Of a stretch of DNA of 45,757 bases, positions 15,981 to 24,207 are shown piece by piece. A program made the position numbers and the translations under genes. The notes below the pieces were generated by a model, which saw only the letters and a list, made by a program, of their open reading frames with translations, did not search any database and was not told the origin of the DNA. This DNA is from Ilumatobacteraceae bacterium (GTDB taxonomy: Bacteria; Actinomycetota; Acidimicrobiia; Acidimicrobiales; Ilumatobacteraceae), in assembly GCA_024643255.1 (NCBI GenBank), contig JAHENF010000013.1, positions 1 to 45,757 of the forward strand, in the 5' to 3' direction. Numbering within the stretch: position 1 is the first letter of the stretch; each line of letters starts with the position of its first letter.

Positions 15981-18239
15981 TCAGCCCCAATCGGTGAAGT
16001 AGCGGTGCAGCCGGTTCGGCAATGACGCAGATTCGTTGACCGCCCGATCGATCTGACGAGCCCAGTGTCGGCAGTTGCGCAGCACGCTCGATCCGTAGGC
16101 GCCGACCTCGTCGTAGCCGGCAACTCCTTCGGGTGAGTACGTGGCGTCGGTGACCGCCCCGGCGAGCAGCGCAATCGGCCGTGACACGATCGGGAAGTAT
16201 GACTTCGTGATCGCGGCCGTCTCGAGCGGCGTCTGGGAAGCCGACACCGGCACGCCGGCCTCGTCGAGGGCCTCGACCGAACGTGACCACATGCGCGACA
16301 GCTGATGCTCGATCGATCCGCCTCGGCGTTGCCGGCTCCGGCGGGCCACCGCCGGGGCCAGGGCGCCAACCGCCAGGGCGCCGAGCGCGATCCACAACCA
16401 CCGGCCGCTGATTCCGTTGGCAGGTGTCGTCGGCGCGTCGATCGACTGATCGGCGCCGGTGGGGTCGGCGAACTCGTTCGGGATGTTCGGGTCGAACTGC
16501 TGGTCGATGCCGCCGCGCGGCACCGTGGTGACAGGCGCGATCGGTTGGGAGCCGCTACCCGATCCGGTGACGCCACTCGTGTCCTGCTGCGGAACGAGAC
16601 CGGTGTAGTTCTCGGCTCCGGGCGCTCCGCGGCCGGGTGTGGGCTCGAACGCGACCCAGCCGATGCTGTCGAACCAGACCTCGGGCCACGCGTGAGCGTT
16701 CTTGCCGAGCACGCTGAACACGCCGGTCTCGACCTGGATTCCCGGAGTGAACCCAACGGCGACGCGCGCCGGGATCCCGAGCGTGCGCATCATCGCCGCG
16801 TACGTGCCGGCGAATTGCTCGCAGTAGCCGACCCGATCACGCAGGAAGTTCTCGATCGCGTTGTTGCCGTGACCCGACTGGACCTCCAAGCTGTATCTGA
16901 ACTCGGTCTGGAACCAGCCCTGGAGCAGCATCGCCGACTCGTAGGCACTCGTCGAACTCGCGGTCACCTCGGCCGCCGTTTGTGCAACCACGCCGGGGAG
17001 GTCGTCGGGCACGCTCGTGTAGATCGAATCGCCGGCGTCGGTGGAGCCGGCCGCCGCCAGCACCGTCGGATCGAAGCGTGGCGAGGCGGACACCACGTCG
17101 ATGACATCTCCCCGTTCCAGATCGCCGTCGACGGTCACGAGCGTCGACGTCTCCTCCAACCAGCGTAGATCGGGGAGGCCGGAAGCCTGGTATGGATCGG
17201 GTGCAGCGGGAACCAGCGAACCACCGAGGTCGACAATCGTGATCTGCTGACGCAGGTCGGATGCATCGCCACGGGGACTGCCGAGCGCGCCACCCGCCGG
17301 CTCGAGCGTCCGCTCGGGAAGACCCCACGTCGTGCCGTCGAACTCGGGAAGCGCCGACAACCGCCAGTACGACTCATTCGACGCCCGAACCCGGAACAGC
17401 TCATCGTTCTTGCGGTTCGTGAGCCGGGAACGGATGTCGACGAGTGGGCTCACCACTTCCGTCACCCCACCGCCCCGACCGCGAGTCTCGTAGACCGGGG
17501 CGGCATCGGCGCCGGGGAGACGGGGCCCGATGAATCCGGCCACGGCCGCGACGACGATCGCGAATCCGACGATCGCCGGCCACAGCCGTCGCAGCGAGCC
17601 GGAGGCATCCGATCTGTTCGTCGGCGCCGAGTAGTACGACCGCAGCACCGCAGTCGTCGCGACGCCGACCGCGATCAGCACCACGGTCAATGCGACGCGC
17701 AACCGGTCGTCGCCGAGGGCCCCGATGAAGACGAAGAGCACCCCGCCGGGCACGAGCGTCTCGGCGCGGGCGAACGCTCGGAACGCGAAGACGTCGGCCA
17801 GCATGACGGCAATGGCGAGGCCGATCGCTGCGAGCACGTCCCAACCCGCGGCGTAGATCACGGGAGCGACCGCGGTCTGGAACTGCTCTCGTACCCCGGT
17901 CAGCTCGACCTGGAAGAGATCCCACGTGGCGCCCGTCGGCACGCCGAATGTCAGCGTGTCCGGGTAGTACAGCACCGTGATCACCCAGACCAGCGCGGCG
18001 GCGACCGCTGGGACAGCGAGCCACGACGGCAGGGCGAGTCGGCGAACCACGAGTCCCACGCCGTGCCCGACGATCACGACGACCACGAGGTCGTTCATGA
18101 ACCCCCAGCCGCTGAAGACCCGCGCGTATCCGGCTGCGACGGCGACGGAGAATGCGATGACTGCCAAGGTGGCGCCGATGTCGCGCTCCAGGGGCGGTTG
18201 ACCGGTCCGACGATCAGGCTTCGGATTTCGGCCGGTCAC
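15981..18239 (-). CDS. TgpA-like transmembrane transglutaminase-domain protein
   Basis: From the GTG at 18239 the protein has 752 residues. The N-terminal quarter holds a block of transmembrane helices of the DUF3488 (TgpA_N) type. Then comes a large extracytoplasmic region containing a transglutaminase-like core with nucleophile C473 in RVGYCEQFAGTY, then GKNAHAWPEVWF (His) and GWVAFEPTPGRG. A single helix and a cytoplasmic C-terminal segment (DUF4129-like) follow. The catalytic Cys and His are present. An earlier in-frame start at 18290 would overlap the DUF58 gene, whereas 18239 gives a 4-nt GTGA overlap. It is the third gene of the moxR-DUF58-transglutaminase operon, whose role is thought to be envelope related but is not established. 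Confidence 0.85.
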   Translation of the reverse strand: MTGRNPKPDRRTGQPPLERDIGATLAVIAFSVAVAAGYARVFSGWGFMNDLVVVVIVGHGVGLVVRRLALPSWLAVPAVAAALVWVITVLYYPDTLTFGVPTGATWDLFQVELTGVREQFQTAVAPVIYAAGWDVLAAIGLAIAVMLADVFAFRAFARAETLVPGGVLFVFIGALGDDRLRVALTVVLIAVGVATTAVLRSYYSAPTNRSDASGSLRRLWPAIVGFAIVVAAVAGFIGPRLPGADAAPVYETRGRGGGVTEVVSPLVDIRSRLTNRKNDELFRVRASNESYWRLSALPEFDGTTWGLPERTLEPAGGALGSPRGDASDLRQQITIVDLGGSLVPAAPDPYQASGLPDLRWLEETSTLVTVDGDLERGDVIDVVSASPRFDPTVLAAAGSTDAGDSIYTSVPDDLPGVVAQTAAEVTASSTSAYESAMLLQGWFQTEFRYSLEVQSGHGNNAIENFLRDRVGYCEQFAGTYAAMMRTLGIPARVAVGFTPGIQVETGVFSVLGKNAHAWPEVWFDSIGWVAFEPTPGRGAPGAENYTGLVPQQDTSGVTGSGSGSQPIAPVTTVPRGGIDQQFDPNIPNEFADPTGADQSIDAPTTPANGISGRWLWIALGALAVGALAPAVARRSRQRRGGSIEHQLSRMWSRSVEALDEAGVPVSASQTPLETAAITKSYFPIVSRPIALLAGAVTDATYSPEGVAGYDEVGAYGSSVLRNCRHWARQIDRAVNESASLPNRLHRYFTDWG

Positions 18240-19408
18240 GCGCGCTCCTCGACCAGATCGAGGCGGCCGTGGCCGGCGAGTGATTGCCATGCCGACACGA
18301 ACTCGTCCTCGGTGCGCGCGGCGACCGTGAGGCGCCTGCCGTCGCTCGTTGGCGCCGTCGCATCGTCGGTCGACACGAGCAGCGTGGTCAGCGTCGGATC
18401 GAGGATCGATCGGGCTGCCGACCAGGCCGGCCCGGCCGCCGAGCCGGTGACCACCACGACGAGGCCCAACCCGTCGCCGGTGTCGCGCTCGACCATCGGC
18501 AGGGGTGCGGCCGTCGGCTCGATGCGCGCGAGCACGCGCAGGCTGTGCACGGCGACTTCCGGGCCGCGCAGGTCGACGCCGCCGGCGGTCACGAACCGCG
18601 TCGTCAGGCCCGCGCGGACTGCGCTGTACACCAGGCTCGCCGACGCGGTCACACCGCGTTCGAACGCGGCCGCATCGCGGTGAGCGGCAGGGGACGCGTC
18701 GAACACCACGGTGCAGCGATGGAGTCCCTCGACCGCGTACTCCTTGACCATGAGTGTGTTCGAACGCGCCGAGGCCTTCCAGTGGATGGTGCGGGGTTCA
18801 TCACCCTCGGCATATTCACGAAGCCCGTGGAACTCGCCAGGTCCGAGCCGTCGTGCCTTGGCCAACAACTCGTTGCCGAGGACGCCCTGGCCGAGCTGCG
18901 GCATGTCGAGGAGGTAGGCGCGCGGGGCGACGATCACCTCGTCGGTGTCGGCGATCGTGGTCGTCGATCGGGCCAGACCGAGCGGGTCGTCGACTTCGAT
19001 GTCGAGCGGCCCGACGACGATCACACCGCGCAGCGCGGTCGGCAACTGGTATCCGGTCGAGCTTCTCGACGTGCGCGGCATCGCATCGACCGGCAACCGG
19101 GCGATGCGTTCGTCGCCCATCGTGCGTCGAACCGTCTCGCGCAGCACGCACGGTGCCGATCGGATTCGACCGGCGTGCTCGAGGTGGACGTCGACGCGAC
19201 CGGTGTCGCCTGCGACGAGTACGACCGGGTGGATCCAGCGCGTGGCGCGAACCCGGGGACGCCGCAGCCGGACGTAGGCGACGGCGATGATCGCAGCAGC
19301 GAAGCAGGCGGCGCCGATCACGAACAGTTCGATCACGGCGAAGATCCGACCGATGGCGACCGCGGCGGCGCCGGCGAGGAGGACGACGACGCCCTGACGG
19401 GTCAGCAC
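18236..19408 (-). CDS. DUF58 domain protein
   Basis: The 390-residue protein has two hydrophobic helices at the N-terminus (about residues 7-25 and 26-46), an extracytoplasmic or linker beta region, and the DUF58 signature GEFHGLREYAEGDEPRTIHWKASARS near residues 192-217. A vWA-like region follows, with VVFDASPAAH as the first strand. DUF58 proteins are usual partners of MoxR ATPases, which are thought to remodel or activate vWA-like clients. It starts 16 nt after moxR ends and overlaps the transglutaminase gene by 4 nt. Confidence 0.88.
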   Translation of the reverse strand: MLTRQGVVVLLAGAAAVAIGRIFAVIELFVIGAACFAAAIIAVAYVRLRRPRVRATRWIHPVVLVAGDTGRVDVHLEHAGRIRSAPCVLRETVRRTMGDERIARLPVDAMPRTSRSSTGYQLPTALRGVIVVGPLDIEVDDPLGLARSTTTIADTDEVIVAPRAYLLDMPQLGQGVLGNELLAKARRLGPGEFHGLREYAEGDEPRTIHWKASARSNTLMVKEYAVEGLHRCTVVFDASPAAHRDAAAFERGVTASASLVYSAVRAGLTTRFVTAGGVDLRGPEVAVHSLRVLARIEPTAAPLPMVERDTGDGLGLVVVVTGSAAGPAWSAARSILDPTLTTLLVSTDDATAPTSDGRRLTVAARTEDEFVSAWQSLAGHGRLDLVEERA

Positions 19409-19424
19409 GTCGTCCGCCTCGGCA

Positions 19425-20441
19425 TCACCGTGGCACCGGAACCGGGACGGCGTCGAACACCTCGCTGATCGCGTCGCCGGCGGAGAGCTGTGCGCCGTGA
19501 TCCGAACGGACGACGATCCGATGGCTCAGCGTTGCCTGGGCGACGGCCTTGACGTCGTCGGGCGTGGCGTAGTTGCGGCCTCGGGCGGCGGCATGGGCCC
19601 GAGAGGCGGCAGCGAGCTGCAGCGTGGCGCGCGGTGAGAGGCCCAGTTCGATCGAGGGGTGGCGGCGGCTGGTCTCGGCGATGTCGATCAGGTACGACTT
19701 CAACGCCTTGGCGACGTGTACTCGTCTCACTGCCGCGATCATCTCGAGCACTTCCGGCGTCGACACGACCGGCTCGAGCCCTCTCAGGGCCTCGGCCGAG
19801 CCCTGCGCGTCGAGCATCTGCATCTCGGCCGCGCGCCCGGGGTACCCGATCGCGATGCGCAGCAGGAAGCGGTCGAGCTGGCTCTCGGGCAGTCGGTACG
19901 TTCCCTCTTGGTCGATCGGGTTCTGCGTCGCGATCACCATGAACGGGGCCTCGAGCGAGCGACTGTGTCCGTCGGCGGTGATCTGGCGCTCCTCCATCGC
20001 TTCGAGGAGTGCCGACTGGGTCTTCGGAGATGCACGGTTGATCTCGTCCGCGAGCACGATGTTGGCGAAGAGCGGGCCTGCTTCGAAATGGAAGCTCTCC
20101 GTCGATCGCTGATAGATGCTGACGCCGACGAGATCGGCGGGCAACAGGTCGGGGGTGAACTGGATCCGTTTCCAGCTGCAGTCGATCGATGCTGCGAGCG
20201 CCTTCGCCAGGCTGGTCTTGCCGACACCCGGCACGTCCTCGACGAGGAGGTGGCCTTCGGCGAGCAGGCACATCACGGCGAGTTCGATCGTGTCGCGCTT
20301 GCCGTGCAGCACCTGTGCGACGTTGGCCGCGATCGCGTCGAACAGGTCGGCGAATCCGCGCAGCGCTCCTGATGGCGCAGTGTCCGAGCGTTCGTTGTGG
20401 GTCAACGTCGGGGCGCCGTCGTCGGCGATATCGGTGCTCAC
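19425..20441 (-). CDS. MoxR-family AAA+ ATPase
   Basis: From the GTG at 20441 the protein has 338 residues. It has Walker A in VEDVPGVGKTSLAKAL, Walker B with LADEINRASPKTQSALLEAMEE, sensor 1 in VIATQNPIDQEGTY, an arginine finger region LPESQLDRFLL, and sensor 2 (GLSPRATLQL). MoxR ATPases act as chaperones that assemble or activate membrane or metal-containing complexes, usually with a DUF58 protein, as here. The frame runs on upstream to 20636 across the divergent gene. I chose 20441 because TACCCT lies 8 nt upstream and the family starts there. Confidence 0.92.
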   Translation of the reverse strand: MSTDIADDGAPTLTHNERSDTAPSGALRGFADLFDAIAANVAQVLHGKRDTIELAVMCLLAEGHLLVEDVPGVGKTSLAKALAASIDCSWKRIQFTPDLLPADLVGVSIYQRSTESFHFEAGPLFANIVLADEINRASPKTQSALLEAMEERQITADGHSRSLEAPFMVIATQNPIDQEGTYRLPESQLDRFLLRIAIGYPGRAAEMQMLDAQGSAEALRGLEPVVSTPEVLEMIAAVRRVHVAKALKSYLIDIAETSRRHPSIELGLSPRATLQLAAASRAHAAARGRNYATPDDVKAVAQATLSHRIVVRSDHGAQLSAGDAISEVFDAVPVPVPR

Positions 20442-20449
20442 CGTCGTGA

Positions 20450-20455
20450 AGGGTA
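20450..20455 (-). promoter_or_regulatory. TACCCT -10-like box for moxR, leaderless type
   Basis: On the minus strand TACCCT lies 8 nt before the GTG at 20441. The divergent ROK-like gene starts only 59 nt away. Confidence 0.5.
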
Positions 20456-20485
20456 GACCGGACGGCCGATGGGCGAGAGTCGGGC

Positions 20486-20491
20486 TAGGTT
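20486..20491 (+). promoter_or_regulatory. TAGGTT -10-like box, leaderless type
   Basis: TAGGTT lies 9 nt before the GTG at 20501, slightly wider than the usual 7 nt spacing. Confidence 0.4.
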
Positions 20492-20500
20492 GATCGCTCT

Positions 20501-21394
20501 GTGAGCGACGCGTCCGAAACGGTGTTGTCGGTCGTGATCGACCCGGGGCGACTGGCCGCAGGCATCGTGAGTTCCGACGGCGACGTGCTCGTTCGCGATC
20601 GGGTCGGCACGCCAGGGCGTGAGGTGTGGCGTTCACTCGAACAGATCGTCCGGCGAATTCTCGCCGCGCGCCCGGAGGACGTCGCGCTTCCCTCGATGGT
20701 CGGCGTCAGTTGTGCAGGGCCGATCGACGTCGAGGCGGGATCGGTCTCGCCGGCGTCGGTGCCGGCGTGGTCGGGTTTCCCGCTGCGCGATCACCTCGAG
20801 GAGCTGACGGGCCTCACGGTGCATCTCGACACGTTGGCCGGAGCGGCCGCCACCGCCGAGCGCTGGCTCGGTGACGCCGTCGAGGTCCCCAGCTTTCTCC
20901 TGCTGTTGCTGGACCAGACGATCGAGTCGGCCGTCGTGATCGATGGCGTACGGCTCCGCGGCGCCCATGGCAACGCAGGCTCGATCGCCCATCTGATGGT
21001 CGAGCCAGGAGGTGCCCCGTGCACTTGTGGGGCCTCCGGGTGTCTCAACGCCTACGCCTCGACCGCCGCGCTCGAAACCGAGATGAACCGGCCGATGCGT
21101 CGCGCGACGCCCTCGATCGTCGATCGGACCGGGATCATGATCGGCCGCGCCATCGCCTCGGCGGCCGCGGCATTCGACGTGACCACGGTGTTCGTCGGGG
21201 GAGCGGTGATCGACACGTTCGGTGATCCGGTACTCGAATCATTGCGTCGGGAACTCGCGCTGCGGTCGCGGCTGACGCATCTGTCGGGCCTCCAGGTGGT
21301 CGAACTCTCGGGCTACGGCCAGCCGCTCGTCGCCGCGGCAGCGGTGGCGTTGTGTGCCGGCGCGGAAATGAGCCGCCGAAACGATCCCGAGTAG
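20501..21394 (+). CDS. Degenerate ROK-family protein, probably not a kinase
   Basis: The 297-residue product has the ROK fold and keeps the zinc site (CTCGASGCLNAYAS) and the C-terminal nucleotide-like loop VFVGGAV. Comparison with the intact glucokinase at 4759 shows loss of the key active-site residues: the phosphate loop DVGGTK is DPGRLA, the catalytic VDNDA is LDTLA, LGTGIGGG is LDQTIESA, and GEFGH is GSIAH. There is no N-terminal winged helix, so it is not a classical NagC/XylR repressor. I infer a non-catalytic sugar-sensing or structural protein. It is divergent from moxR. Its stop TAG forms the first three bases of the next gene's -10-like box. Confidence 0.75.
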   Translation: MSDASETVLSVVIDPGRLAAGIVSSDGDVLVRDRVGTPGREVWRSLEQIVRRILAARPEDVALPSMVGVSCAGPIDVEAGSVSPASVPAWSGFPLRDHLEELTGLTVHLDTLAGAAATAERWLGDAVEVPSFLLLLLDQTIESAVVIDGVRLRGAHGNAGSIAHLMVEPGGAPCTCGASGCLNAYASTAALETEMNRPMRRATPSIVDRTGIMIGRAIASAAAAFDVTTVFVGGAVIDTFGDPVLESLRRELALRSRLTHLSGLQVVELSGYGQPLVAAAAVALCAGAEMSRRNDPE

Positions 21395-21397
21395 TCT
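21392..21397 (+). promoter_or_regulatory. TAGTCT -10-like box overlapping a stop codon
   Basis: TAGTCT lies 8 nt before the ATG at 21406 and its TAG is the stop codon of the ROK-like gene. The intervening cggaggcc also contains a weak AGG, so ribosome binding cannot be ruled out. Confidence 0.4.
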
Positions 21398-21405
21398 CGG
21401 AGGCC

Positions 21406-22626
21406 ATGCAGCCGACGTACAGCGAAGAAGCAGAGGCCTACCGCGAGAAGGTGCAGGCGTTCCTCGCCGAGAAGCTTCCGGCCAACTGGCAGGGGATCGG
21501 TGCGCTCGAGGGCGATGCGATCACCGAGTTCGTGACCGAGTGGCGTAAGACGCTCCACGAGGCGAAGTACCTGGCTCCCGGTTGGCCGGTCGAGTACGGC
21601 GGCGCCGGCTTGAGCGCGACCGAGCAGGTCATCCTCGCAGAGGAATTTGCTCGCGCCGGCGTGGTGACGGGCGGACCCAACGACCCGTTCAGCATCCAGA
21701 TGCTGGGCAACACCCTCTTGATGTGGGGCACCGAGGAGCAGAAGCAGCACTATCTGCCCCGAATCCTGTCGGGCGAGGACACGTGGTGTCAGGGGTACTC
21801 CGAGCCGAATGCCGGTTCCGACCTCGGCAACGTCGGTCTGCGCGCCGAACTCGACGGCGACGAGTGGGTGCTCAACGGCCAGAAGATCTGGACCTCGGCC
21901 GGCCATCTGGCCGACCACATCTTCACCCTGGCGCGCACCGATCCGGATGCGCCCAAGCACAAGGGCATCTCGTTCCTGCTCGTGCCGATGGACCAGCCTG
22001 GCATCGAGGTTCGTCCGATCAAGATGATCTCGGGCGACAGCGAGTTCAACGAGGTCTTCTACACCGATGCTCGTTGCCCCAAGGACGAAGTGATCGGCGG
22101 CGTCAACAACGGCTGGGCGGTGGCCATGTCGCTGCTCGGTTTCGAGCGCGGCGAGGCGGCGGCCACGGGACCGATCCGGTACCAGGCCGAACTCGACCGC
22201 CTCTTCGCGCTCGCCCGTGAGCGCGGCGTCGCCGACGATCCGGTCATCCGTCAGCGGTTGGCATGGTGCTACTCGAAGGTCCAGATCATGAAGTACCTCG
22301 GCCAGCGCACACTGACCCGCTTCCTCGCCGGACATCACCCCGGCCCCGATGGTGCGATCTCGAAGCTGTACTGGAGCGAGTACCACCGCGTCGTGACCGA
22401 ACTCGGCGTCGACATCCTCGGCGCCGACGCCCTCGTCATGGAGGGTCGTCCGCCTTCGTCGGCGTTCCAGACCGACGATCCGGGTGCCGCGAATTCGTCG
22501 GCGTCGTGGGTGGGGACGTTCCTCAATGCGCGTGCGGGAACGATCTACGCGGGGTCGTCGCAGATCCAGCGGAACATCATCGGCGAGATGATCCTGCAGC
22601 TGCCCAAGGAACCCAAGCCGGCTTGA
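21406..22626 (+). CDS. Acyl-CoA dehydrogenase family protein
   Basis: This 406-residue flavoprotein dehydrogenates acyl-CoA thioesters at alpha-beta and passes electrons to ETF. It has the N-terminal helical domain, the WCQGYSEPNAGSDLGNV and FAD-binding IWTSAGHLADH motifs in the beta domain, and the C-terminal helical domain with GTIYAGSSQIQRNIIGE. The residue that is catalytic Glu in medium-chain enzymes (YEG) is Ala here. A Glu in WSEYHR of an earlier helix may take over, as in enzymes that place the base elsewhere, or the protein may form a heteromer. The substrate is unknown. The next small gene starts 1 nt after its stop. Confidence 0.9.
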   Translation: MQPTYSEEAEAYREKVQAFLAEKLPANWQGIGALEGDAITEFVTEWRKTLHEAKYLAPGWPVEYGGAGLSATEQVILAEEFARAGVVTGGPNDPFSIQMLGNTLLMWGTEEQKQHYLPRILSGEDTWCQGYSEPNAGSDLGNVGLRAELDGDEWVLNGQKIWTSAGHLADHIFTLARTDPDAPKHKGISFLLVPMDQPGIEVRPIKMISGDSEFNEVFYTDARCPKDEVIGGVNNGWAVAMSLLGFERGEAAATGPIRYQAELDRLFALARERGVADDPVIRQRLAWCYSKVQIMKYLGQRTLTRFLAGHHPGPDGAISKLYWSEYHRVVTELGVDILGADALVMEGRPPSSAFQTDDPGAANSSASWVGTFLNARAGTIYAGSSQIQRNIIGEMILQLPKEPKPA

Positions 22627-22627
22627 C

Positions 22628-22885
22628 ATGTTCCAGGTGATCGGGGCGGTCGCCGTTCATCCGCGGCTCTGGCCGACCGCTGTTCGACAGGGATGGCGGC
22701 TCGTTCCCAACCGCTGGTGGCGCCGGGCGCCGTATCTCCCGGTGCCGTCCCGTGCGTACCTGCAATTCCGGCTGCTCACCCAGTACGGCGACATCGCGCA
22801 TCGCCTCGAGCCCGGCGATGTGCTGAACTACCTGCGATGGTGCCGCGACTGGCAGCGACTCGACCGGCAACGTCCCGATCGGTGA
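22628..22885 (+). CDS. Small conserved-looking protein, unknown function
   Basis: The 85-residue basic protein starts 1 nt after the acyl-CoA dehydrogenase stop and is followed 4 nt later by the HNH gene, so it is almost certainly translated from the same transcript. It contains many Trp and Arg residues (RQGWRLVPNRWWRRAPYLP, then YLRWCRDWQRLDRQRP) and no hydrophobic helix long enough to cross a membrane except the weak N-terminal MFQVIGAVAV. I do not recognise a domain. Confidence 0.65.
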   Translation: MFQVIGAVAVHPRLWPTAVRQGWRLVPNRWWRRAPYLPVPSRAYLQFRLLTQYGDIAHRLEPGDVLNYLRWCRDWQRLDRQRPDR

Positions 22886-22889
22886 TGCC

Positions 22890-23387
22890 GTGTTGAGCGC
22901 GCTCGTCCTGAACGCGAGTTTCGAGCCGCTCAGCATCGTGTCGTCGCATCGGGCGACGTGCCTGGTGCTCTCGGAGAAGGCCGAAGTCCTCGAGGACGCC
23001 GGCACCGTCATCCACTCCGAGCACCTGAGCCTTCCACTCCCGTCGGTGATCCGTCTGCGCTACATGGTGAAGGTGCCGTACGTGCGGCGCGCGTCGCTGT
23101 CGCGCCGGGCGATCTTCGCTCGCGACGATTTTCGTTGCCAGTACTGCGGCGAGCGTGCCGATTCGATCGATCACGTCGTTCCGCGGTCGAAGGGCGGACC
23201 GCACAGTTGGGAGAACGTGGCGGCGGCGTGTCGTCCGTGCAACCTGGGAAAACGCGATCGCACGCCCGATGAGGCAGGCATGCGTCTGGCCCGACCGTGT
23301 CGGGCGCCGCGGGCAACCGCGTGGGTCGTCGTGTCGGTGAGCGCCGTCCCCGACACCTGGCGTCCCTACCTTCGGCTCGCCTCTTGA
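22890..23387 (+). CDS. HNH endonuclease family protein
   Basis: The 165-residue protein has a short N-terminal domain with LNASFEPLSIVSSHRA, followed by an HNH nuclease core: FRCQYCGERADSIDHVVPRS, then GGPHSWENVAAACRPCN. This gives CxxC, the DH pair, the central Asn and a second CxxC, so the zinc-stabilised metal finger is complete. It differs from the DUF222 nuclease at 295 and matches the compact stand-alone HNH proteins common in actinobacteria, whose physiological substrate is unknown. The GTG at 22890 is chosen because the family begins at LSALVLNASFEPL. It is the third gene of the unit that starts at 21406. Confidence 0.87.
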   Translation: MLSALVLNASFEPLSIVSSHRATCLVLSEKAEVLEDAGTVIHSEHLSLPLPSVIRLRYMVKVPYVRRASLSRRAIFARDDFRCQYCGERADSIDHVVPRSKGGPHSWENVAAACRPCNLGKRDRTPDEAGMRLARPCRAPRATAWVVVSVSAVPDTWRPYLRLAS

Positions 23388-23391
23388 CGTT

Positions 23392-24051
23392 GTGGAACCT
23401 TCGTATCGGTTGGTGCGCTCGACATCGACGGCGGCCGAGTTCCATGCCAAGGTCGTCCCCGATCCGGCCGACGCAGAGGTGTGGCTCCATGACATCACCG
23501 GCACCGCCCTCGTACTCGGGTCGACGCAGGACGCCGACGTGGTCGATGTCGAGGCATGTCGTCGAGCCGGCGTCGAGGTGGTTCGCCGTCGCAGTGGCGG
23601 GGGAGCGGTGTTGCTGACTCCCGGGCAGGTGACGTGGGTCGACGTGATCGTTCCCACCGGTTCGAGGGGCTGGGCCGATGACATCCACGCGCCGATGGTC
23701 TGGGTCGGTCGGCATCTGGCCGCGGTGTTCGACGAGCTGGTCGTCGAGGGGACCGTCGCCGTCCACGATGGTCGAATGATCACGACCGCCTGGTCGCCGG
23801 TGGTGTGCTTCGACGGCTTCGGCGCCGGAGAGGTCCTGCTCGACGGCCGCAAACTGGTCGGCATCAGCCAACGCCGCACGAGACATGCCGCGCGGCTGCA
23901 GTGCTGCTGGTACAGCGGGTACGACGCGTCGGCGCTCGTCGACCTGCTCGCGCCGGCGCATCGGCCGGCGGTGGCGGAACTGGCGCCGATCGCCACGGTG
24001 GGCCAGGAGATCGCCGCCGCGATCCCCGCCGCCCTCACCGCGCGCCTCTGA
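23392..24051 (+). CDS. Lipoate/biotin protein ligase-family protein
   Basis: This 219-residue protein carries the BPL/LplA catalytic-domain motifs: RRRSGGGAVLLTPGQVTWVDV (the RRxSGGGAV lipoyl-AMP loop) and DGRKLVGISQRRTR with the catalytic-type Lys. It lacks the C-terminal accessory domain of E. coli LplA, so it resembles short actinobacterial forms. It may attach lipoate or a related carboxylate to a carrier protein, but the substrate cannot be told. The GTG follows the HNH stop by 4 nt, so it is the last gene of this unit before the mraZ leader. Confidence 0.78.
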   Translation: MEPSYRLVRSTSTAAEFHAKVVPDPADAEVWLHDITGTALVLGSTQDADVVDVEACRRAGVEVVRRRSGGGAVLLTPGQVTWVDVIVPTGSRGWADDIHAPMVWVGRHLAAVFDELVVEGTVAVHDGRMITTAWSPVVCFDGFGAGEVLLDGRKLVGISQRRTRHAARLQCCWYSGYDASALVDLLAPAHRPAVAELAPIATVGQEIAAAIPAALTARL

Positions 24052-24105
24052 GCCGCCCGGCCCACCCGCCCCGGGACCCCCACACACCCCCACCCCCCTC
24101 CACCA

Positions 24106-24183
24106 CCCTCCACCACCCTCAAATTCGGAGCGCATGTTGCGCTGGGCGGGACGTTCGCGCCGAATTTTGGGTGGTGGAGGGGG
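24106..24183. terminator. Long GC-skewed nested inverted repeat, likely terminator or insulator
   Basis: The pyrimidine-rich arm at 24106-24128 pairs with the purine-rich arm at 24160-24183 (AAATTCGG with CCGAATTT, then about 12 more pairs around a small bulge). The loop contains a second perfect hairpin, AGCGCA-TGT-TGCGCT at 24129-24143. There is no T-run, so the structure would act by stem strength or factor. It separates the acyl-CoA dehydrogenase unit from the dcw operon. Flanking sequence is C-rich upstream and G-rich downstream. Confidence 0.55.
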
Positions 24184-24207
24184 AGTGGGGGCAATCGGGA
24201 AGGGAAA

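Noticed and set aside
21313-22629. 438-codon open frame on the minus strand opposite the acyl-CoA dehydrogenase gene
   Set aside because: It mirrors a full-length acyl-CoA dehydrogenase with conserved FAD motifs; the antisense product looks like low-complexity shadow sequence.
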